Positions 8,213 to 15,611 of a stretch of DNA of 58,442 bases are shown in pieces. The first letter of the stretch is position 1. Every line of letters starts with the position of its first letter. The notes under the pieces were generated by a model. That model was not told the origin of the DNA. It worked only from the letters and a program-made list of their open reading frames with translations, and did no database searches. This DNA comes from an uncultured bacterium (GTDB lineage: Bacteria; Bacillota; Clostridia; Oscillospirales; Oscillospiraceae): contig CAOKLO010000017.1 in assembly GCA_948469375.1 (NCBI GenBank), positions 1 to 58,442 on the forward strand, given 5' to 3'. The position numbers were made by a program, and so were the translations under genes.

Positions 8213-8286
8213 GCGGGTGTAGTTCAATGGTAGAATGTCAGCTTCCCAAGCTGAACACGGGGGTTCGATTCCCCTCACCCGCTCCA
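8213..8286 (+). tRNA. tRNA-Gly (anticodon CCC)
   Basis: The cloverleaf is complete. The acceptor stem GCGGGTG pairs with CACCCGC, the anticodon stem TCAGC/GCTGA carries loop TTCCCAA with anticodon CCC, and the T arm has GGTTCGATTCC. The discriminator T is followed by an encoded CCA. It reads glycine codon GGG. Confidence 0.97.
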
Positions 8287-8322
8287 AAAGCAGAGGACCG
8301 CTATACGCGGTCCTCTGCTTTT
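8286..8322 (+). terminator. Terminator after tRNA-Gly
   Basis: A perfect 16-bp stem (8286-8301 with 8307-8322) with loop TATAC ends in a T run. Its first base is the final A of the tRNA CCA end. Confidence 0.9.
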
Positions 8323-8339
8323 GGCTTTTCGGCCGCTTT

Positions 8340-8368
8340 GCATAAAACGCCTGCCCCAGGCATACAGT
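8340..8368 (+). promoter_or_regulatory. Candidate sigma-E (mother cell) promoter
   Basis: GCATAAA (8340-8346), exactly 14 bases, and CATACAGT (8361-8368) fit the Bacillus sigma-E consensus (KMATATW, 14-15 bases, CATACAHT) with one mismatch in each box. It sits 33 bases ahead of the spoIVFA-like gene, and spoIVFAB is sigma-E controlled in B. subtilis. A second copy of the pattern lies before spoIIM at 40376-40404. Confidence 0.7.
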
Positions 8369-8400
8369 AGTCCAGAATATATGGACAAGGAGGGGCGGCC

Positions 8401-9393
8401 ATGGAAGGAGCATCCAGACGCGCATCAGCAGGCAGAGGTCGAAGACCCGCCCAGAGGACAAAACGCCCCGCTCAAAGCGGAGGAGCGGAAGGGGAGCGGC
8501 GCCGACTGTTCCAACTGGCGGCCAGTCTGATGCTGTTTATTCTGGTATACGTTGGACGAGGGGTATTTCCTGCTCAATTGGAGGTATGGCGGGCAGCGGC
8601 GGCAGCCAATGTGGACTTTACGTTGGCATTTCAGCAGTTTAGCTCCGCCCTATCCCAAGGAGCGCCGGTACAGGGCGCACTGGAGGCGCTGTGTGTTACG
8701 CTGCTGGGGGGAGAGGTAGAGTCGGAACCGCTCCCATCTATGCCTGCAACGGATGACCAGTTCCAATCACTGCCCTTGCTGAGCGAGACTCGCGGCGGTG
8801 GACTGGATTATCTAAATGAGCATGGTATTTTGGCAGAAATCAACGCTCCTCAAAAGGGGGACGAGCCGGCTCAGACTGAGCCGGAGCTCACTCGGCCCGA
8901 ACCGACCCAGCCGGTGGTGGTCATGGCGATGGCCCAGGAATACACCGACGACGGGATCAAGTTGCCCAAAAATGTGAGCTTTGCCTACTATGAACTGGGG
9001 TTGAGTGAGACTGTCGTTCCTGTGGCGGGAACAGCCACCTCCGGATTTGGTTACCGGGACAGCCCCATCAACGGCAATAACGAGTTTCACCTGGCGCTGG
9101 ACATTGCGGCGGAGGAGGGGACAGAGATCGGTGCCTTTGCTGCTGGAACGGTGGAGTATATCGGGGAAAGTGATGAATTTGGAAACTATCTCAAAATTAA
9201 CCATGACAACAATGTCAGCAGCTTTTACGCCCATTGCAGCAAATTGCTGGTGCACAAGGGGGACCAGGTAACCTGCGGTCAGACTGTGGCCCTGGTGGGC
9301 CATACAGGGAACGCCACCGGTTCCCATCTTCACCTGACCATAGAGAAAGACAATATTCGTCTTGATCCGGCGTATTATGTGGATCTGTCATGA
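8401..9393 (+). CDS. spoIVFA: M23 (LytM) domain membrane protein, SpoIVFA-like
   Basis: The 330-residue protein has a basic N terminus (residues 1-35), one membrane helix (about 37-56), a linker rich in Pro and Glu, and a C-terminal LytM/M23 domain (about 205-330). Because the next gene is a SpoIVFB-type protease, it is probably the SpoIVFA counterpart. In B. subtilis SpoIVFA anchors and controls SpoIVFB in the outer forespore membrane during pro-sigma-K processing. The peptidase metal residues look intact here (H230 and D234 in HLALD; H309 and H311 in HLH), so residual hydrolase activity is possible. AAGGAGGGG precedes ATG 8401. Confidence 0.75.
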   Translation: MEGASRRASAGRGRRPAQRTKRPAQSGGAEGERRRLFQLAASLMLFILVYVGRGVFPAQLEVWRAAAAANVDFTLAFQQFSSALSQGAPVQGALEALCVTLLGGEVESEPLPSMPATDDQFQSLPLLSETRGGGLDYLNEHGILAEINAPQKGDEPAQTEPELTRPEPTQPVVVMAMAQEYTDDGIKLPKNVSFAYYELGLSETVVPVAGTATSGFGYRDSPINGNNEFHLALDIAAEEGTEIGAFAAGTVEYIGESDEFGNYLKINHDNNVSSFYAHCSKLLVHKGDQVTCGQTVALVGHTGNATGSHLHLTIEKDNIRLDPAYYVDLS

Positions 9394-9961
9394 GCCGCCA
9401 AGGGTGGAGATAAGCTCCGGTTTCCTGCTGCTTCTGGGGGCATTATTCTGGCTGGATGAGGGCGTAGGGCTGCTGCCCTGGGGCCTGGCGGCCTGCATCG
9501 TTCATGAACTGGGACATGTGGCTGTTGCCACCGCTCTGGGTGGACGGATGGAACGCTTGTCGTTGACAGCGGTAGGGGCTGAACTGAAAATCGGCTATGA
9601 TATACCGCTGACCTACAGCCGGGACAGTCTGGTGGCGCTGGCCGGTCCGTTGGCCAATCTTCTGGCAGGAGTACTGGCGCTGGCCTTGCGCTGGGAGCTT
9701 GCGGCAGCGCTCACCTTTGCAGTGGGGATATTCAACTTGCTGCCAATCCTGCCCTTGGATGGAGGGCGGATTGTATATGGTCTGCTGGCGAACCGCCTGG
9801 ACCCGGATTGGGCGGAACGGCTGATGACAGCCCTGTCCGGCTGCTTGGTGGGATTGCTGGTGGGCGTGGGAGCTGTGGCCGCGGTTCAATTTGCCAATGT
9901 GACGCTGTTGCTTACCGCTTTGTGGCTTCTGGTCGGAGTGATGCGCCGGGACAGAGAATAA
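9377..9961 (+). CDS. spoIVFB: Site-2-type M50 metalloprotease, SpoIVFB-like
   Basis: This is a polytopic membrane zinc protease of 194 residues, or about 185 if GTG 9404 is the start. The zinc site HELGH is at residues 43-47 and the third ligand Asp is at 128 in LPLDGGRI, with GPLANLL between them. In spore formers the matching enzyme cleaves pro-sigma-K in the mother cell. Overlap or near-overlap with the spoIVFA-like gene (stop at 9391-9393) supports coupled expression. No sigK lies in the window, so the substrate is inferred. The start is uncertain because neither candidate has a strong ribosome site. Confidence 0.78.
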   Translation: MWICHEPPRVEISSGFLLLLGALFWLDEGVGLLPWGLAACIVHELGHVAVATALGGRMERLSLTAVGAELKIGYDIPLTYSRDSLVALAGPLANLLAGVLALALRWELAAALTFAVGIFNLLPILPLDGGRIVYGLLANRLDPDWAERLMTALSGCLVGLLVGVGAVAAVQFANVTLLLTALWLLVGVMRRDRE

Positions 9962-9990
9962 AATTTTTGGTCAAGAACTTGGAAAAATGC

Positions 9991-10019
9991 TTGCAAATCA
10001 CTTGCAGCTGTGATAAACT
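9991..10019 (+). promoter_or_regulatory. Promoter of rplS
   Basis: TTGCAA (9991-9996), a 17-base spacer and TAAACT (10014-10019) lie about 80 bases ahead of rplS. The -35 box is the one seen at tRNA-Gly, fba and the DUF1858 gene. Confidence 0.6.
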
Positions 10020-10095
10020 ATCTAGGTCTGAAAAAGGGCGGTCCTCTGTGCGGCCACAGGTCTTGACGCATGAACGCCTGAAAATAGGAGGAAAA
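10020..10095 (+). promoter_or_regulatory. rplS 5-prime leader, possible L19 leader element
   Basis: About 75 bases of untranslated leader separate the likely transcript start from the rplS ribosome site (AGGAGG at 10088-10093). Firmicute rplS genes often carry an L19 autoregulatory leader RNA. Position and length fit, but I cannot verify the conserved fold by eye. Confidence 0.35.
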
Positions 10096-10099
10096 TACA

Positions 10100-10441
10100 A
10101 TGGATCTGCTGCAGCAATTCAGCGACAAGTACATGAAGGAGGAAACTCCTTCCGTTCGCGTGGGTGACACCGTTCGGGTGCACATCCGGGTTAAGGAAGG
10201 CAGCCGCGAACGTATCCAGGTGTTCGAGGGCACTGTCATCGCCAAGAAGCACGGCGGCATTGAGGAGAGCTTTACCGTCCGCCGCATCTCCTACGGCGTG
10301 GGTGTGGAGAAGGTCTTTCCCCTGCACGCCCCTACCATTGAAAAGGTGGAGACTGTCCGTAAGGGTAAGGTCCGCCGGGCCAAGCTGTACTACCTGCGCG
10401 ACCGCGTGGGCAAGGCGGCCAAGGTCAAAGAGGATCTGTAA
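10100..10441 (+). CDS. rplS: 50S ribosomal protein L19
   Basis: L19 sits at the 30S-50S interface. The 113-residue protein shows the whole family pattern: [28 protein letters not shown] is split here as GDTVRVH (about residue 22) and [10 protein letters not shown] (about 40). [14 protein letters not shown] follows near residue 60 and [11 protein letters not shown] near 92. It has its own promoter and terminator, whereas in B. subtilis rplS follows trmD in one operon. Here trmD is about 44 kb away. Confidence 0.97.
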   Translation: MDLLQQFSDKYMKEETPSVRVGDTVRVHIRVKEGSRERIQVFEGTVIAKKHGGIEESFTVRRISYGVGVEKVFPLHAPTIEKVETVRKGKVRRAKLYYLRDRVGKAAKVKEDL

Positions 10442-10452
10442 GCTGCACAATG

Positions 10453-10479
10453 AAAAGGAGCGGGAGACCGCTCCTTTTT
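10453..10479 (+). terminator. Terminator after rplS
   Basis: An 11-bp stem (10453-10463 with 10468-10478) with a GAGA tetraloop and a T run lies 12 bases after the rplS stop. Downstream rbgA may rely on read-through. Confidence 0.88.
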
Positions 10480-10518
10480 CATTAAAACACACTGTTTTGA
10501 CCAAAGGAGACCGAAATT

Positions 10519-11373
10519 GTGAATATTCAGTGGTATCCTGGGCATATGACCAAAACCAGGCGGCAGATGGAGAACGACGTAAAGCTGGTGGACCTGGTGG
10601 CGGAGGTGGTGGACGCCCGAATCCCCATCTCCAGCCGCAATCCGGATATCGACGCCATTGTGGGGGAAAGGCCCCGGCTTGTCATCTTCAACCGGGTGGA
10701 TCAAGCCGATCCAGCCATGACGGCGAAATGGCGGGAGTGGTTCAAGGCAAAAGGATATGGCGTACTGGAGACAGACGCCAGGTCCGGAAAAGGTGTGAAC
10801 CAATTTTCTGCTGCGGCAAAAGCCGTGCTCGCGGACAAACTAGAGGCATGGAAGGCAAGGGGGCAGGTGGGCCGTCCCATTCGGGCGATGGTCGTGGGAG
10901 TGCCCAACGTGGGCAAATCCACGTTTATTAATAAGGTGGCCCGGCGCAAATCAGCAAAGGCCAGCGACCGCCCCGGCGTCACCAGAGGCAAGCAATGGGT
11001 GAGTGTAGATACAGGGTTGGAGCTGCTGGACACACCAGGCATTCTCTGGCCCAAGTTTGAGGATGAGAGTACAGGTCTGCATCTGGCTTTCACCGGTGCG
11101 GTGAAGGATGAAGTGACCGATATAGAGGGGCTGGCCTGCGCCCTGCTAGAGCTGCTGCGGGACCGCTATCCTCAGGCGCTGAAGGAGCGGTATAAGCTGA
11201 CCAGGTTGGACGGCCTCCAAGACTGGGATCTACTGGAGCAGTGTGCTCGAAAGCGGGGAATGCGGATTTCAGGCGGTGAGGCGGATACGGAGCGTATGGC
11301 AAAGGTCCTGCTGGATGAGTTCAGAGGGGGAAAGCTAGGACGCTTTACACTTGAACTGCCGGAGGATATTTGA
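10519..11373 (+). CDS. rbgA: Ribosome biogenesis GTPase RbgA (YlqF)
   Basis: RbgA is a circularly permuted GTPase needed for late 50S assembly. In this 284-residue protein the motifs appear in permuted order: a G4-like NRVD near residue 58, then G1 GVPNVGKST near residue 130, then G3 DTPG near 173. The N terminus IQWYPGHM is diagnostic. G4 reads NRVD where most GTPases have NKxD. The start is GTG 10519, with AAAGGAGA about nine bases ahead. It lies between rplS and rnhB, as in B. subtilis. Confidence 0.94.
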   Translation: MNIQWYPGHMTKTRRQMENDVKLVDLVAEVVDARIPISSRNPDIDAIVGERPRLVIFNRVDQADPAMTAKWREWFKAKGYGVLETDARSGKGVNQFSAAAKAVLADKLEAWKARGQVGRPIRAMVVGVPNVGKSTFINKVARRKSAKASDRPGVTRGKQWVSVDTGLELLDTPGILWPKFEDESTGLHLAFTGAVKDEVTDIEGLACALLELLRDRYPQALKERYKLTRLDGLQDWDLLEQCARKRGMRISGGEADTERMAKVLLDEFRGGKLGRFTLELPEDI

Positions 11374-11389
11374 CGAAGGGAGGAGGGTT

Positions 11390-11995
11390 ATGCCTAGCTG
11401 GGAATTGGAACGGGAGGCAAGCTCTCAGGGATACGGCTCTGTCTGCGGCTGCGACGAAGCGGGGGCAGGACCGCTGGCGGGCCGGGTGTATGCCGCGGCG
11501 GTCATTCTGCCTGACGGGCTGGAGCTGCCGTGGCTCAATGACTCCAAGCAGGTGACGGAAAAGCGGAGAGAAGTGTTGTACGATCAAATCACCGCTCAGG
11601 CAACGGCCTGTTCGGTGGCTTGGGTGGAGCCAAAGGAAATCGATGAGATTGACATCCTCAACAGCCGCATAAAGGCCATGCAGCTGGCTATGGATGGGCT
11701 GAAACCGCAAGCTGATTTCGCTCTCATTGACGGGAACCGGGATCATGGAAGCCGTTGTACCATTGACACGCCTCACAAACTGATTGTAAAGGGAGATAGC
11801 TTGTCAGTGTCGATTGCTGCCGCATCCATTTTGGCAAAGGTCAGCCGTGACCGGTATATGATGAAAATGTCGGAGCGCTATCCCCAATATGAGTTTGAAC
11901 GCCACAAGGGTTATCCCACCAAACGCCACTATGAGCTGCTTCGGGAGAATGGGCCCTGTCCCATTCACCGCCGCACCTTTTTGAAAAAGCTATGA
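11390..11995 (+). CDS. rnhB: Ribonuclease HII
   Basis: RNase HII cuts RNA in RNA-DNA hybrids, including single misincorporated ribonucleotides. The 201-residue protein has the catalytic CDEAGAGPLAG motif near residue 20, NDSKQVTEKRR near 50, and SVSIAAASILAKVSRDRYM near 145. ATG 11390 has GGGAGGAGGG just upstream. It overlaps yraN by 4 bases and follows rbgA by 16. Confidence 0.95.
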   Translation: MPSWELEREASSQGYGSVCGCDEAGAGPLAGRVYAAAVILPDGLELPWLNDSKQVTEKRREVLYDQITAQATACSVAWVEPKEIDEIDILNSRIKAMQLAMDGLKPQADFALIDGNRDHGSRCTIDTPHKLIVKGDSLSVSIAAASILAKVSRDRYMMKMSERYPQYEFERHKGYPTKRHYELLRENGPCPIHRRTFLKKL

Positions 11996-12363
11996 GCGGC
12001 GGAGGAGAGGCCCACGTACGGGGCCGGTGGGGAGAGGCTTTGGTAGCGGAGGATCTGAGGCGGAAGGGCTGGACTGTTGTGGCAACAAACTTTCGCTGTC
12101 GTTTGGGCGAACTGGACGTTGTGGCAAAAAATAAACAGTATCTGATTTTTATGGAGGTCAAGCTGCGGAAAAACGCCCAATATGGCGCGGCGTGCGAGGC
12201 GGTGACCCCGTCAAAGCAGAGGAAGCTCACAGCTGCGGCCCAGTACTATTTGATGTGCTACCCCACAGAGCTTCAGCCCCGGTTCGATGTGGCGGAGGTA
12301 TATGCACCACAGGGAGTCCACACGGAAAAGCCTGACATATATTACATTGAAAATGCCTTTTAG
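11992..12363 (+). CDS. yraN: YraN family (UPF0102) endonuclease-like protein
   Basis: YraN-family proteins have a Holliday-junction-resolvase-like nuclease fold, and their biological role is unsettled. This 123-residue copy has GRWGEALVAEDLRRKGW near residue 10, the catalytic-type acidic pair in RLGELDVVAK near 41 and IFMEVKLRKN near 54. The ATGA overlap with rnhB indicates translational coupling, and rnhB-yraN adjacency is common. Confidence 0.9.
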   Translation: MSGGGEAHVRGRWGEALVAEDLRRKGWTVVATNFRCRLGELDVVAKNKQYLIFMEVKLRKNAQYGAACEAVTPSKQRKLTAAAQYYLMCYPTELQPRFDVAEVYAPQGVHTEKPDIYYIENAF

Positions 12364-12375
12364 GGAGGGGACGCC

Positions 12376-13320
12376 ATGGACTGTTTGTGCGTATTTGACG
12401 CCCATTGTGACACCATCTCCCGCTGCTGGCGGGAGTACGAAGGATTGGACCACAACACAGGAATGATCTCCTTGGAGCGGACAGCGGGATTTAAGCGGTA
12501 CTGTCAGTTTTTTGCGTTATGGACGGCGGACGGTTATACCGGTTACCCGTTGGGTGGGGATTCAGTGGAACGGGCTTATTGTGCGCTTCTGCGCTGCTTT
12601 AAGGACCAAATAGCTCGGAATAGAAACAAAATTGTCCAATGCCGTACTGCCCGGGAGGCGGAACAGGCCAACCGGCAGGGGAGAGCCGCCGCGTTTCTTA
12701 CGGTAGAGGGCGGCGAGCTGCTGGGCTGCGACCCGGCCCGCCTGGAGCAGACGGCGGCGGACGGAGTAGTGGCCATCAACCTGACGTGGAACCATGCGAA
12801 CGCCCTGTCAGGCTCATCCCTCGAAGAGCCTGAGCGGGGACTTTCCCCTTTGGGGCGGCAGTTTATGGCCAAAATGGAGGCGTTACATATTTTGGTGGAT
12901 GTGTCCCACCTCTCGGAAGCGGGCTTTTGGGACGTTGCGGGGCTGGCCAAGCGGCCAATCCTTGCCAGCCATTCCAACGCAAAATCTGTATGGAATCACA
13001 TAAGGAACTTGACGGATGGACAAATAACTGCGATAATAGAGAATCAAGGTGTGATCGGTCTCAACTTCTATCGGGACTTTGTGGGCGGCAGTCAGGATCT
13101 GGATATGCTGCGCGCCCACCTGGACCGCATCCTGGAGCTGGGCGGAGCGGCAAATGTGGGCTTGGGCGGCGACTGGGATGGTTGCGACGTCATCGACGCC
13201 CTGCCGTCCATCGACAAGCTGAGCCGGCTTTACGAGCACCTGTTATGTCACGGTTATAACGAAACAGTCGTGCGCGATCTGTTTTATAACAATTTAATGA
13301 GGGTTGTGAGTCAACGATGA
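12376..13320 (+). CDS. Membrane-dipeptidase-type (M19) peptidase
   Basis: M19 zinc dipeptidases hydrolyse dipeptides, often including D-amino-acid forms. The 314-residue protein has the first zinc pair in FDAHCDT near residue 9, the bridging Glu in VEGGE near residue 115, and later His ligands in DVSHLSEAGFWD near 178 and ASHSNAK near 198. GLGGDWDG near residue 260 supplies the final Asp. No signal peptide is visible, so it is probably cytoplasmic. Its stop overlaps the thrC start by 4 bases. Confidence 0.88.
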   Translation: MDCLCVFDAHCDTISRCWREYEGLDHNTGMISLERTAGFKRYCQFFALWTADGYTGYPLGGDSVERAYCALLRCFKDQIARNRNKIVQCRTAREAEQANRQGRAAAFLTVEGGELLGCDPARLEQTAADGVVAINLTWNHANALSGSSLEEPERGLSPLGRQFMAKMEALHILVDVSHLSEAGFWDVAGLAKRPILASHSNAKSVWNHIRNLTDGQITAIIENQGVIGLNFYRDFVGGSQDLDMLRAHLDRILELGGAANVGLGGDWDGCDVIDALPSIDKLSRLYEHLLCHGYNETVVRDLFYNNLMRVVSQR

Positions 13321-14804
13321 ATTATCTGAGCACGAGAAATAAAGATTTGCGTATGAGCGCGCCCCAGGCCATCGCCAAGGGCCTGGCTCCCGACGGCGGA
13401 CTGCTGACCCCGGCGGTGCTGCCCCGGCTGCCCGCCTCCGCTGTGGAGACCATGAAGGACATGTCCTATCAGCAGAGAATGGTCTACATCATGAACGGCT
13501 TTTTGGAGGGCTTTGCCGCCTCCGAGCTGACTGCCTACGCTGCTGAGGCCTACGGCGGGGGAAAATTCTCCCACGAGGATGTGGCCCCCGTCCACAAGCT
13601 GGACGACAGCACCTACTGCCTGGAGCTGTGGCACGGGCCTACCTGCGCCTTCAAGGACATGGCCCTCCAGATGCTGCCCCATCTGCTCACCGCGTCCTTA
13701 GAGAAGAACGACGAGAAAAAAACGGTGTGTATCCTGGTGGCCACCTCCGGCGACACGGGTAAGGCCGCGTTGGAGGGCTTCCGCAACGTGGACAAAACCA
13801 GGATTCTGGTGTTTTATCCCAAGGACGGCGTCTCCGAGATTCAAGAGCTTCAGATGGTCACCCAGGAGGGAGGCAACGTCGGGGTATGCTCTGTGGTGGG
13901 CAACTTTGACGACGCCCAGGCCGGCGTCAAAACGTTGTTTTCCGATGAGGAGCTGGCCGCTGAGCTGAGGGAGCGGGGCTATTTCCTGTCCTCAGCCAAC
14001 TCCATCAACTGGGGCCGTGTACTGCCGCAGATTGTATACTATGCCTCCGCTTACTGCGATCTGCTCAAGTCTGAGGCTATTTTCAAGGGGCAAGAAATCA
14101 ATGTGTGCGTGCCTACCGGCAATTTTGGCAATATCCTGGCCGCCTACTATGCCAAGGCGATGGGCATTCCCATCAACCGGTTGATTTGTGCCTCCAACCA
14201 GAACAATGTGCTCACTGATTTTATTAATACCGGCACCTATGACCGGAACCGCGCTTTTTATAATACCATCTCTCCCTCTATGGACATCCTCATCTCCAGC
14301 AATTTGGAGCGGATGCTGTTCGAGCTGTCCGGACGGGACGACAAGCTGGTGCGTGAGTATATGTCCCAGCTGGCGGAGTACGGCAACTACCGGGTGGACA
14401 GCGCCATCCGCACCAAGCTGAAGCGGCTGTTCAGCGCCGGCTGCTGTGACAATCAGCAGACCAAGGCCATGATTGCCAAGATGTGGAACGAACAAAATTA
14501 TCTCATCGATCCCCACACCGCTGTGGCCTTCCATGTGCTGGAGAAGTACCGGGAGGAGACGGGAGACGATACGGTGACCGTGGCAGTATCCACCGCGAGC
14601 CCCTTCAAGTTCTGTGACAGCGTGCTGGACGCTCTGGGGGTGAAGGAGCACAGGGCTGGACTGGAAATTCTGGATCAGCTCACCGAGGTGACGGGCGTGC
14701 CCACTCCCGCGCCGCTGGCCCGGCTGAAGAAGCGCCGTCGCCGCTTTGACGACGTGGCAGACAAGGCCGATATGAAGGGTTGTGTGCTGAACTTTTTGAA
14801 ATAA
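13317..14804 (+). CDS. thrC: Threonine synthase
   Basis: ThrC is the PLP enzyme that converts O-phosphohomoserine to threonine. At 495 residues it belongs to the longer, E. coli or fungal-type form. The PLP-binding Lys is K113 in TCAFKDMALQ. The substrate and phosphate loops ATSGDTGKAAL (about residue 141) and PTGNFGNILA (about 264) are intact. It starts with an ATGA overlap on the dipeptidase gene and is followed by a metallophosphoesterase. No other threonine genes are in the window. Confidence 0.95.
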   Translation: MNYLSTRNKDLRMSAPQAIAKGLAPDGGLLTPAVLPRLPASAVETMKDMSYQQRMVYIMNGFLEGFAASELTAYAAEAYGGGKFSHEDVAPVHKLDDSTYCLELWHGPTCAFKDMALQMLPHLLTASLEKNDEKKTVCILVATSGDTGKAALEGFRNVDKTRILVFYPKDGVSEIQELQMVTQEGGNVGVCSVVGNFDDAQAGVKTLFSDEELAAELRERGYFLSSANSINWGRVLPQIVYYASAYCDLLKSEAIFKGQEINVCVPTGNFGNILAAYYAKAMGIPINRLICASNQNNVLTDFINTGTYDRNRAFYNTISPSMDILISSNLERMLFELSGRDDKLVREYMSQLAEYGNYRVDSAIRTKLKRLFSAGCCDNQQTKAMIAKMWNEQNYLIDPHTAVAFHVLEKYREETGDDTVTVAVSTASPFKFCDSVLDALGVKEHRAGLEILDQLTEVTGVPTPAPLARLKKRRRRFDDVADKADMKGCVLNFLK

Positions 14805-14815
14805 GGGGTGATGGG

Positions 14816-15505
14816 ATGGCTCTTTACGCCATCGGCGATACCCACCTTTCCCTGGGTGCGGACAAGCCCATGGACATATTCGGCGGCGGCTGGGAAGGCT
14901 ATGTGGATAAGCTGCGGGAGGGGTTTGCTCCGGTGAACGACACTGATACAGTGGTGCTGTGTGGCGACCTGTCCTGGGGTATGAGCCTGGAGGAGGCCAG
15001 AGACGACTTTGCTCTCCTCAACGGCGAGCTGCCAGGAGAGAAGTGGCTGCTCAAGGGCAACCACGATTACTGGTGGAATACCGTCGCTAAAATGAACGCC
15101 TTTTTCCAGGCCAATGGATTTGACCGGCTTCACATTCTTCACAACAACTGCGCCTTTTATGGAGAGACCGCCCTGTGCGGGACCAGGGGCTGGTTTTTTG
15201 AGGAAAACGGCACTTCTCAGTCGGAAAAGGTGTTCAAGCGGGAGCTCATCCGTTTGGAAGCGTCGCTGAAAGCGGCTGGAGAGCAGGAAAAGCTGTGCTT
15301 TCTCCATTATCCGCCGCTTTACCGGGGCTACCGCTGTCAGGAGATCATCGACCTGCTGGAGCAATATCGGGTGAGGTCCTGCTATTATGGCCATCTCCAC
15401 GGCCCCAGCCACCGATTAGCCATTGAGGGGACCCAGGGAACAGTGGATTATCACCTGGTGTCTGCGGACTTTGTCGGATTCCGTCCAAAAAAAATTTTGG
15501 ATTGA
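14816..15505 (+). CDS. Calcineurin-like metallophosphoesterase
   Basis: The 229-residue protein has the full dimetal phosphoesterase signature: GDTHLS near residue 6, GDLSWG near 49, GNHDYWW near 80 and a final GHLHGP near 192. The substrate cannot be read from sequence. ATG 14816 is chosen because it directly precedes ALYAIGDTH and has AGGGGTG upstream at 14804-14810. It follows thrC by 11 bases and is probably co-transcribed. Confidence 0.88.
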   Translation: MALYAIGDTHLSLGADKPMDIFGGGWEGYVDKLREGFAPVNDTDTVVLCGDLSWGMSLEEARDDFALLNGELPGEKWLLKGNHDYWWNTVAKMNAFFQANGFDRLHILHNNCAFYGETALCGTRGWFFEENGTSQSEKVFKRELIRLEASLKAAGEQEKLCFLHYPPLYRGYRCQEIIDLLEQYRVRSCYYGHLHGPSHRLAIEGTQGTVDYHLVSADFVGFRPKKILD

Positions 15506-15517
15506 GCAAAAAAACAG

Positions 15518-15546
15518 TGGAAATCTCTGCGCCTATCTGGTAGAAT
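15518..15546 (+). promoter_or_regulatory. Probable promoter of tig
   Basis: TGGAAA (15518-15523), 17 bases and TAGAAT (15541-15546) with an extended TGG just upstream of the -10 lie 65 bases before tig. Confidence 0.5.
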
Positions 15547-15611
15547 AGGTTGGATTATTTAGAAAGAAGGCCCAGCGGCTTATCGGCGGGCCGAGCTTGG
15601 AGGAATACACC

